Made by a program: the position numbers and the translations under genes
Shown here: piece by piece, positions 55,601-64,000 of the stretch
How the letters are laid out: each line of letters starts with the position of its first letter
Numbering within the stretch: position 1 is the stretch's first letter
DNA from: Adenophora triphylla var. japonica
Taxonomy: Eukaryota; Streptophyta; Magnoliopsida; Asterales; Campanulaceae
Assembly (NCBI GenBank): GCA_022495995.1
Contig: JAFEMH010000525.1
Location: 604,501 to 668,500 of the forward strand
DNA length: 64,000 bases
Direction: 5' to 3'
Notes under the pieces: model-generated
The model's input: the letters and a program-made list of their open reading frames with translations, nothing else
Told to the model about the DNA's origin: nothing
The model's database searches: none

Positions 55601-57097
55601 ATGGCTTCCAAGGAGATTGCCCCAACGTCCATGATTGTCGATGATTTTTCTCTGTCGTCTGAAGTGATTGAATCTTTCAAGCAAGCATCAAGAGATTTTG
55701 TGAGGTCGTTTTGAAACCGATCTCGCAATAGGTTTATTGCAGAATTTGGATTCAGAATCCTTTTTACCTTGAAGAACCTCCAACCGGATTGGAATCTCTT
55801 GCAGGGTGCTGCTCGTTTTTGGGATCCCTCTATTCATCTTTTCAATTTTTCTTTGAATGAGATGGTGCCTACCTTGGAGGAATTTGCCATTATCTTGGAT
55901 ATGCCTTTGACTGGTGAGATTGCTGTTCCTAAGTACAACAGGAATCATTCGGAGGCTTTGAATGAATTATTAGGGATCCCCCTTGATACTTGCTATGAGT
56001 TGGTTCACCGCAAGTGGGTTGATTGCTCTTCTTTTCCAGAACGCTTCAGCGGTGATTCGGATGATGACATTTTTCATGTCTACAAGCGGAACTTTCTGGC
56101 CCTTTCTCTTTTCGGAGATATTCTGTTTACATGTAGGGATGGCTTGGTTGACTCCCAACTGGTGGAAATTGTTCTGCAGGCTAGAAAACGTTCTAGGAAC
56201 ATTATTCCGCTAATCTTGGGTGAGACCCTGAATGGTCTTGATGAGCTGCATAGGACCGGTGCCATGACTCAAGGGAGTCCTCTTCTATTTACTATTTAGC
56301 TTAGGGAGCATCTCAAGCTGGTAGGCCTCCCATTAGAATATTCCCCTTTCACATATCATACGCGAAAGTTATTGATCAAGGATCTTTCAGCGGATGAATG
56401 GGCTGAGTTGATTGCGAAGACCGAAATGGCTGACGTTCTTTGGTGTCCGCCTTATTGGAGGTTGAACAAGTATGTTGCCAATACCAAGGGCTTTGACAGG
56501 GTTGTTCTTCCGGGTTTGCGAGATTCCTCCTTCTATTTTCCCAAGCGGGTGCTTCGTCAGTTTGGTCAGTCGCAGGACACTTATCTTTTCGAAGGAGCTT
56601 CTCGTGATGTGTCTTACATTGGTGTAGAGTTTGCGCAGGCACTAGCTCAAGCATGGGGTGAAGGAACCAGTCGGGACCGCTGGTCGAACCTTCGGACCTT
56701 TAATGCAAGTATTTTCTTATCTGATAGATACTTGGATTGGTTTCTTCATACCGGTCACCCTAGCACAGAGAAGATTGATGATTTGCGGCTTTCACTGCTA
56801 GGGGATTCTTTTGTAGCTAGCAGTATTTTGCGAAGGAGCGAGGCTCAGTCCGATCTTGCTAACGTGCGAACCGATCCAACTCAGGATTTTCTCGATGGGG
56901 ATTGGTACGAGAAGCGAGGCAAAGGGATGCCAGGAAAGACGCAAGCTTTAGATAGGCCCAATGTCTTCAAGAGGCTTTCGGAGTCTGTCTTTGATCGCCT
57001 CGAGGGATGTTCTGCTTTGAGGGGCTCAAAGCGCAGGAAGGATCGAGAAGACGGTGGAGATCATGTCCGCCGGCCTACCAAGTCAATGAAAGGCTAG
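55601..57097 (+). pseudogene. Element F antisense DUF7745-like gene, two nonsense codons
   Basis: One frame of 498 codons from MASKEIAPTSMIVDD to PTKSMKG, without introns. Stops: TGA at 55712 (codon 38) and TAG at 56297. They stand where CGA and CAG would fit, so both need a single C-to-T change. The N-terminal half holds the family pattern (LKNLQPDWNLLQGAARFWDP, FSLNEMVPTLEEFAIIL, PLTGEIAVPKY), then FLALSLFGDILFT and RNIIPLILGETLNGLDELHR. The second half is tryptophan-rich (VLWCPPYWRLNKYV, FYFPKRVLRQFGQSQ), and the end is basic (RGSKRRKDRED). Its 3' end points at the pol 3' end. The domain name rests on my memory of plant repeat proteins and is less certain than PMD. Function unknown. Confidence 0.75.
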
Positions 57098-57285
57098 ATC
57101 TTTAGGAGTACCAAGAGATTGCTTTGATAGATCAATAGCTTTTTATCTTATTAGTATTTTTTTCAAAGTTGTTAGCTTAGCGAATTAGTCGTTGTGGTTA
57201 GGATTTCCCTTTTGTCATCAATAAAAATGCATTCGATTATTAAAAGGACAAAAGTAGATTTATTTATTTGATTAGACCGAACCCG

Positions 57286-57348
57286 GAGGCTGCCTACGTT
57301 CCTCTTTTACATCAATTAAATAAGAGGCTCAGGTCTAATGTAGTTCAT
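57286..57348 (+). other. Conserved CTACG/CGTAG box, pol side, element F
   Basis: GGCTGCCTACGTTCCTCTTTT, loop, AAGAGGCTCAGGTC and ATGTAGTTC. Inner stem CCTCTT/AAGAGG; outer stem CTACG with TGTAG, one G-U pair. Confidence 0.72.
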
Positions 57349-57394
57349 TTTTTGAGAGAAAAATGGACAAAATATGGCTTCCTATCGAAGGGTA

Positions 57395-57408
57395 ATCTCG
57401 CGCGAGAT
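57395..57408. promoter_or_regulatory. Element F dyad between DUF7745 and pol ends
   Basis: ATCTCGCGCGAGAT, a perfect 14-bp palindrome. No promoter-like sequence is evident next to it; a C and T homopolymer run follows. Confidence 0.62.
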
Positions 57409-57460
57409 AAGGTTCCCCCCCCCCCCTTTTTTTTTTTTTTTTATGAACACCCTTTCTTTT

Positions 57461-57565
57461 GCCTAGACCGCCCCTTCGGGTTTTCAATCTAGCGGGCTTC
57501 TTTTCTTGTGCGAGCTCTGATTCTTGCCTAGGCCATCCTTTTCGGGATTTTCAACCTAGCGAGCG
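57461..57565 (-). repeat. Two CTAG-bounded hairpins after element F pol
   Basis: On the minus strand, CTAGGTTGAAAATCCCGAAA with AGGATGGCCTAGGC (57525-57562), and CTAGATTGAAAACCCGAAGG with GGCGGTCTAGGC (57461-57494). Stems ATCC/GGAT and CCC/GGG differ by paired changes. Confidence 0.72.
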
Positions 57566-57586
57566 ATTTCTTTTTAGGAGGCCAAG

Positions 57587-60500
57587 TCACGCGAAGTACT
57601 TCTTGAGCTTGTCCATGTTGACCGGCTTCGGTAGTTGATCTCCGTCTAAGTCCACCATCTGAAGGGCTCCCCCAGAGAATATCTTCTTCACAATGTAGGG
57701 TCCTATCCATCTTGGTCCCCACTTGCCTAACGGGTTGAAAGTTCCGGGACGGTGCTCACGGAGAACCAGATCACCTACTCTGATGCTCCTTGTCTTGACC
57801 TTTTTGTTGAAAGCTCTTGCCATTCTTCTTTGGTAAGCTTGGGTGTGCTCGACTGCCTTTAGCCTTCATTCGTCTAGCAGGGCTAATTCCTCGTATCTGC
57901 TTTCTAGCCAGTCGACTTCGTTCACTTGGTTTTCTAGGAGAACCCGTAGTGATGGTATTTCTAATTCTATTGGCAAGACAACTTCCATTCCGAATGTGAG
58001 GGCATATGGAGTCTCTCCGTAACTTGTCGGGCCAGTCTTTCCCAGTGACTGCCATTTTTCTGATGATGGTTTCGATTATCTTATTTGCGGCTTCAACTGC
58101 TCCGTTTGTTTGAGGCCTATAAGGAGATGACTTATGCCTTGTGATTTTGTACTCGGTTAGGAGACGATCGGTTTCCTTCTCGAAGTGTGACCCATTACCA
58201 GATATCATCTCTTGCGGAACCCCGTATCGGCAGATGATGTTGTGCTTGATGAATTCTGCGACCTTTCTGGAATTCAGAACCTTGTAGGAGGCGGCCTCAA
58301 CCCATTTAGTGAAATAGTCGATGGCTACTAGGACGAAGCAATGTCCGTTAGCTCCTACGGGTGTGACCTTTCCAATCACGTCTATCCCCCATGTAGAGAA
58401 CCGCCAAGGAGAAGTCATAGGGTACAGCAAGGAAGGCGGTGCATGCTGAAGGTTGGCGTGTATCTGACACTTGTGGCACTTCTTGACCATTCTGGTACAG
58501 TCGGCTTCCATGGTTAGCCAAAAGTACCCTTGTCTGATGATCTTTTTGGCTAGCATGTTTCCGCTCATGTGGGTCCCGCATATGCCTTGATGAACATGGT
58601 CCATTATTTCTCGGGCCTCTTCCTCGATGGCACAAAGAAGGTTTCCTTGTGAATGTTTCTTGAATAGATGGCCAGCAGTGACGACGTAATTAGCAGCCAA
58701 CCTCTTAAGGGCGATCTGAGTCTTTGGGTCTGTCTCAGGTGGGATGGTTCCATCTAGGATGAAATGCCAAATTTCATAGTACCACGGTTTCTCTTCGGAG
58801 TTCCCAATAATGGCACATTCGGATAACCATTTATCTTTGCAGTCATGGAGATCTATAACGGCGCAGTATGCAGGGGTTGCACGCCGTGTTATTTTGAAGG
58901 GTTTGACAGCTTTTCCTTTATGGATTTCGACCAAAGAAGCAAGTGTGGCTAATGCGTCCGCAAACCGATTTTTGTCTCTAGGGAGGTAGTGGAATGAGAC
59001 ATCTTGAAATTGTTGCGCCAACTCTTGGAGGTGGGCACTGTATCTTTGAAGGGTTGGATCTTGGACCCTCCACTTCTTCAATGTCTGATTGATGATTAAT
59101 TGGGAATCCCCGAATACCTCGAGTTCAGTCACGTTGCGCTCTAGGGCTGCCTCAAGCCCCGCTATGCAAGCTTCGTATTCTGTGGTGTTGTTGGTGGCAT
59201 CAAAGTCAAGACGTATTGCCAGTGGAGTATAGATGTCGTTAGGGTCTACCAACAACATTCCGATGCCGAACCCTCTCTTGTTGGCTGCGCCATCGAAAAA
59301 TAATTGCCACTTATTTTCTTCTTCTATACTCATGATGTCCTCATCAGGGAATCGCGGGTCTTCCCCCTTCACTTCGTCACAAGGAAATTCGGCCAATTGA
59401 TCTGCGAATACACTCCCCCTGACGGATTTCTGAGTGACGTAAGTGATATCATACCCCGCGAGCATGAAGTACCATTTGGCCAGTCTCGAAGACAAATTTG
59501 ATTTGTCTAGGATATATTTCAGTGGATCCATTTTTGCAATGAGACGAACAGGGAAGGCTTCCATATAGTGCTTTAGCCTTTGTGATACCCAAACAAGGGC
59601 AGCGCAGGATTTGTCGAGTGGAGAGTAGTTGATTTCGCTGCCTTGGAATCTGCGGCTGACGAAATAGATGGCATTCTCTGTGTGCGAGGCAGGCTGTTCT
59701 TGAGCGAGCATAGCCCCTAATGCATTGTCTGTAACCGTGAGGTACAATTTCAAGGGCTTCTCCTTGTGTGGTGGAACCAGGATGGGTGGGGAAGTTAAGT
59801 AGTGCTTAACTTCCTCGAATGCTTCTTGACATTCTTCGGTCCACTCTTGAGGTGCATTTTTCTTAAGTAGCTTGAAGATGGGATCGCACATTGTAGTCAG
59901 TTGATTGATGAATCGACTGATATATTGAAGTCTGCCCATGAATCCCTTTACTTCTTTCTGTGTTCTAGGTGGAGGCATGTCAATGATAGCCCTTATCTTG
60001 GCGGGGTCTGCTTCTATGCCACGCTCTGTGACCATGTACCCTAAGACTTTTCCTTTGACCACTCCGAATGAGCATTTGGCGGGGTTGAGCCTCATCCTGT
60101 GCTGTCTCAGTCGATTGAAGAATTTTCTGAGATCTCTGAAGTGCTGACCATCTGTCCCCTTTGAGTGAATAATCATGTCGTCCACGTATACCTCTATTTC
60201 TTTGTGGATCATGTCATGGAATAGTGTCGTAACTGCCCTTTGATAAGTAGCCCCTGTGTTCTTGAGACCAAACGGCATGACCGTGTAGCAGAACGTTCCC
60301 CAAGGTGTGGTGAATGCTGTTTTGTGTTGATCCTCCTCTGCCATGAGGATTTGGTTATACCCCGCGAAACTGTCGACGAATGAGCGGACTTCGTATGCAG
60401 CTGTGGCATCAACCAACATGTCTATGTTTGGTAGTGGGAAGTCATCTTTAGGGGATGCCTTGTTCAAGTCTCTGAAATCGACACAGACTCGTATTTTCCC

Positions 60501-60761
60501 ATTTGATTTGGCTACTTGTACCATGTTTGCTAGCCATTCCGGATATTCAATCGCTTTGATAAACCCTACCTTCAAGAGTTTCATGATTTCCTCTTTCACT
60601 TGCATTGACCATTCTGGCTTGATGCTGCGTAGTTTCTGTTTGACTGGCTTGGCATTGGGTAGCAGCGGTATCTTGTGTTCTACAACTAACTGATTTAACC
60701 CAGGCATATCCTTGTAGGACCAAGCAAAGACGTCGACATATTCTCTGAGGAGCTGCGTCAA
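57587..60761 (-). pseudogene. Element F reverse transcriptase, RNases H and integrase
   Basis: Nearly one open frame (996 codons from 60761, then a break near 58030 and the C-terminus 57823-57587). Residues 1-330 are reverse transcriptase: VCVDFRDLN at 92-100, MPFGLKNTGATYQR near 162, catalytic YVDDM at 192-196. The first, vestigial RNase H spans about 335-420, the second about 485-610 (D in LFFDGAANK, E in TTEYEAC, D in VFGDSQL, D in RFADALA). Integrase follows with HVHQGICGTHM and KKCHKCQIH, D in WGIDVIGKV and E in PQTNGAVEAANK. The second core aspartate is glycine (MISGNGSHF near 58200), so strand transfer should be lost. About 20 residues are missing at the break. The C-terminal domain (RWIGPYIVKKIFSGGALQMV) is present. 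Confidence 0.93.
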
Positions 60762-61960
60762 GGTTTCTCTGTCTTCCCCCTTGAAGAAGCTGCCGATCTT
60801 TGTTTCTCTAGGTCTTCCGTTGTCCCAAGATTAACCGTTTGCATTTCCTCATCGTCAACAGGGCCATTCTTTCCACAACGACCTACTTGCTTAGCTAATT
60901 CTTTTAAGATTTGTTCGTTTTCTTGATCTATCTCATCGTATGATTCATTATTAACGTGTTCGTTATATTGATTATTATTAGTTAATTCATCATTCACGAT
61001 GTTAGCAATCTTAGGGTACTCGGAAAGATTAAAGTATTCATTATGGAAGTAAGGGAATACATTTTCGGCCACCGCCTCAATTTCCTCTTGAGTGAGTTCA
61101 TTGGAGGTGGAGCCTGCTTCTAATGTGAAAGTTACAGGGCCTATCTTCCTGCGGGGATGGGGAGTGCAGCCAAGCTCTTTGATCATGAAGTCTTCATCAA
61201 CAACTGGTCCCCCGGTGACGTGCCAGTTTAGAATTGGCTCATCACATTTCTGTATCAGTCTTGTGTAATCAGTAGTTGGAGCGTCCCCCTTGGAGATTGC
61301 ATGGATCTGGCTGTCTTCTAACCGGCACAGGTCTTGGAACTGTCGCAGCATGTCTTCTCCCAACACAAAGTCCCATTCACTTGTCATTTCTGCCTTCGTG
61401 CCCCACAAATCATTAGGGATTAGTGTGATGGGTTCTGTTTCATCTGGAGAAGCATCGCAGTCGCTGAAGATTTCAAAGCCCGGTTGGCGCTTTCCTTTAT
61501 CATCAGTCCATGGTTTTGAAAAGATAAAGTAGGGAATACTTTCCCCTTCTCGAATGAAGTAGCCATTGAGTGTCTTTCGATATGGCTCGAGGTTGCAATT
61601 CTTGGCCTTTGGGTCATCGTAGCCTTTGTATGTGGTTCCTTCCCACTTGATTTGAGTGAAGCCCCACTATTCTTTGTCATCCTCATCGTGGATGGAGATG
61701 ATGTATCCTAGGCCATGCTTTGTGTGAAGTGGGGGAACTGGTGGTGGTTCCGTTATCCCTTGTAAGTGCTTTCCGAGCCCGAAGCCAGGGAAGTATCCTT
61801 TTGCTAGCATCATTTTCTAGACAGGAAGGCTTCCAGAAAACCAAAGTGCCTTGGAGTAGTCATTTTCGTTGCAAGTTTCTATGACATTCACAGTGCTTTC
61901 TTTCTCGATCTCAAAGCCACTGAATAGGAAATTAGAAGTGCTATGTTGTACTTCGAGGAT
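60762..61960 (-). pseudogene. Element F linker between protease and reverse transcriptase, with G-patch-like motif
   Basis: About 1.2 kb between protease and reverse transcriptase. A G-patch-like sequence MLAKGYFPGFGLGKHLQGIT lies at about 61750-61812, just after a TAG at 61817. Then come HGLGYIISIHDEDDKE and a stop (61668), a frame of 88 codons with LNGYFIREGESIPYF, and a 216-codon frame from 61408 (WDFVLGEDMLRQFQDL, PRRKIGPVTFTLEAG) whose end NLSEYPKIANIVNDEL matches element D. G-patch motifs bind RNA or activate RNA helicases and are known from some retroelement proteases. Ogre elements have an intron between protease and reverse transcriptase, but I cannot place one here. Confidence 0.7.
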
Positions 61961-62026
61961 AGGACTAGCAGTAACCATCTCTCCGTGTATGGTGACTATA
62001 GTATTGTTGTGTCTGAACTTGATGCA

Positions 62027-62329
62027 TTAGTGCAGGGAGGAGGGCACACCCCCTATGTCATGTAGCCAAGGGCGACCAAGCAGCAAGTTGAAGGATGCCG
62101 GAATGTCGATGACTTGAAATTCGATGCTCATTGTGACATTCCCCATTTCTACAGGTATCACAACTGATCCCAAAGCAGTTCTAGTGGTACAATCGTATCC
62201 CCTTACAGTATGCCCGGATGGCTTGAGGTCTTTGTGAGTGATGCCTAATGATGATAAGGCTTTCTTTGGGAGGACAATGATTGCAGAACCATTGTCGACC
62301 AAAATGCGTGGCATTCTATATCCATTCAC
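62027..62329 (-). pseudogene. Element F aspartic protease
   Basis: Retropepsin-like domain with RILVDNGSAIIVLPKKAL and, later, LLGRPWLHDIGG, the usual second block. The active site reads D-N-G-S in place of D-T/S-G. The start methionine of this frame is not the real start: the domain continues from the Gag linker above, with a frame change at about 62335. The stop at 62027 separates it from the linker. It would process Gag-Pol in the particle. Confidence 0.85.
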
Positions 62330-62337
62330 CTTGGCAG

Positions 62338-64000
62338 TTATGTAGAGGGCCTCATGATGATGTTCCCATAGGACGGTAGGTCCAAGTCAGTGAAAGTGAT
62401 GATGTTGCCAAATTTCACTTGGCCTATCATTTGAGTAAGTTCTTCGGGTGTTGCTTCCGAGGAAATGGTCATTTGAGCCAATGCCTTTTTCAACATCTCA
62501 CGGTGCTTATGAGATGCTCCTATGAGATCCCAAACTGAGATGTTCGCTTGTGTCTTCTTTAACTGAGTTAAGAGAAGGTCCTCCGGTTCGCTTGGCGATG
62601 AGGCTTTGGCTTGTTTAGGAGGATTTTCATCCCTTGGATCTTTGTTGATGATCACACGACCGGATCGTGTGAGTAGATTGACTGTTTTAGACCCTTTTCC
62701 TTTTTGTTCTAAGATTTCCTCCCAAGACATCATATAACAGAAAGAAGATTTATTTAATTCAAGAGGGCTCTCGTCCACAATTGTGGCTAGACGAGTAGGG
62801 TCCTCGAAGCTACTTTCTATTTCTATCAGATTGACCTCATTGTTTGGTAAATGATTAGTAACAACATTAGGTAATCCTATCTCTTTATCGTCAAACAAAT
62901 CTTGGATGACGTCTTTCAAGTGGAAGCAGGAGTTGGTGTCGTGACCGGTGAAGTTGTGGTACTTGCAGAAGAGATGATGAGCATGGTTGGCAGGAAGATC
63001 TTTCTTTGGAGGTCCCCCTTCTCTTGGTTTGATTTTCCCGTTCTTGACAAGTATCTCGAAGAGTTCTTCTTGAGTGATTCCTTCAAGCTTGTCTAATGTC
63101 TATCCTTCTTCTTCTTTTGTGGTGGAGGTACCGCAAAGTACTTACCATTTCCGGGATGATTGAAGACAATGGCATTGACAGAGGTATCCTTGGGATTGGA
63201 AGAGGAAGAAGAGCTCTTGTTGTAACGGAATCCACTTTCTTTCTTGGCTTCCCTTTTCTGTTTGATGAGGTCATCTAACCGTATGCCCGACTTGTGAAGT
63301 TCAGCGAAGCTAGGAAAATAGCTGCCGGCTAGCTTGTCTTGATATTCCTCCCTAAGGCATTGTATGAGGATGTGGATTTGTTCGTCTAGGCTGGGCCTAT
63401 CAACAATTTCAATTAATTTGGTTCTCCACCTTTTGACAAAATCTGTGAAGGATTCGTTCGGAAGTTGCTTGGTTTGCTCAAGATCTCTTCTAGTGGTGCG
63501 ATAAGTGGAGTTGTCTTCATATTGCTTTTGGAAAGTACAACTAGCGAGTGGCCAGTCAAGTCTTGTAGAGAGTGGAAGGGTCATATACCAATCCCTAGCG
63601 GTACCATCAAGAGTTTGGGGAAAGCATTGGGCTAACAGGTTGTCATCAACACCCATAGGTAGCATGGCCCAAGAGTAGGTCTCCAAATGTGATTTGGGAC
63701 AGGTGGTGCCATTGAACTTTGCAATGTCGGGTGTTTTGTACTTTCTAGGAAGCTTTGACATGGACTGACGAAGGGTATCATAATCAATAGAGAGCGAGGC
63801 TCCCTTACTCACATCAAGGGATGCAAGTTTCTTTTCTAACATGGCCATGGTAAGGGGATCATTCTTGCTCTCCCCTTTGCTTTCCTTCTTGGATGTGTAG
63901 CTTTCATTGTCAGATGAGGAAGATGACGAGCTAGACTCGTACTTCTTTTTCTTTCTTTTGCTTTGGCGGCGACCCTTGTCCTTTTTGGTGTATGACTCTT
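62338..64000 (-). pseudogene. Element F Gag (open to the window edge)
   Basis: Read from 64000 the frame is open: a basic and serine-rich N-terminus, then MAMLEKKLASLDVSKG at 63848. The capsid pattern is clear (FNGTTCPKSHLETYSWAML, DNLLAQCFPQTLDGTARDWY, FQKQYEDNSTY, PNESFTDFVKRWRTKLIEI and HILIQCLREEYQDKL). A TAG follows a lysine-rich run at about 63093, with a frame change. Then come LEGITQEELFEILVKNGKI and the zinc knuckle FCKYHNFTGHDTNSC (near 62920-62965), and a linker (62919-62338) with RSGRVIINKDPRDENPPK. The start of gag lies outside the window. Confidence 0.9.

Larger units (their letters stand above)
50697..64000 (-). mobile_element. Element F (Ogre-like), 3' part, runs off the right edge
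   Basis: 3' LTR, polypurine tract, conserved box, minisatellite, antisense PMD and DUF7745-like genes, and gag-pol on the minus strand, all in the order found in D. The 5' LTR is beyond the window. Inserted in element B RNase H. Confidence 0.93.

Noticed and set aside
19061..57348. Hammerhead ribozyme as in retrozymes
   Set aside because: The conserved boxes lack the CTGATGA and GAAA core of the hammerhead.

Overview
This is repeat-rich nuclear DNA of a flowering plant, probably a eudicot; the species cannot be read from the sequence. I find no ordinary host gene. The whole window is a stack of nested LTR retrotransposons of the Ty3/gypsy Tat superclade, recognised by Tat-type reverse transcriptase, a second archaeal-type RNase H, integrase, and extra genes on the antisense strand between pol and the 3' LTR. 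Two broad types occur. Elements A and A1 are Retand-like and carry antisense coiled-coil genes of the 'putative gypsy type transposon' (Transposase_28) kind. Elements B, C, D and F are Ogre-like (arginine-tRNA-type primer site in C and D) and carry antisense genes with a plant mobile domain (PMD, the MAIN/MAIL1 family); D and F also carry a DUF7745-like gene.

Layout. Element A (+) fills 1-4087, 13901-16949 and continues beyond. A1 (-), 4088-13900, is inserted in A with a GATAT target duplication. Element B (-) starts with its 3' LTR at 16950 and is inserted in A's antisense gene; its body is 16950-23003 plus 50306-50696. Element D (+), 23004-50305, splits B between RNase H and integrase. Element C (-), 25581-37580, sits in D's leader with a TCCGT duplication. 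Element F (-) enters B at about 50697 and runs off the right edge. The relative order is therefore A first, then A1 and B, then D and F in B, then C in D.

The Ogre-like elements share a layout: gag-pol, CTAG-bounded hairpins, a conserved CTACG/CGTAG box, an antisense DUF7745 gene (D and F only), an antisense PMD gene, a minisatellite, a second CTACG/CGTAG box, a hairpin and polypurine tract, and the LTR. C lacks pol altogether and B has lost the integrase end. F has the best-preserved antisense gene: a four-exon PMD gene of about 571 codons with no stop, although its pol has a frame break and a lost catalytic residue in integrase.

The most striking pattern is a GC-rich dyad that differs in every Ogre-like family (GTCCGGCCGGAC in B, TGTCGCGTGACA in C, AGCCGTACGGCT in D, ATCTCGCGCGAGAT in F). 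Each family's dyad recurs in its LTR upstream of the TATA box and again some 130-190 bp upstream of the antisense ATGs, often in pairs. This suggests that LTR and antisense promoters answer to one family-specific DNA-binding factor, perhaps the element-encoded PMD or DUF7745 protein. That last step is inference. All boundaries, similarities and splice sites were read by eye.
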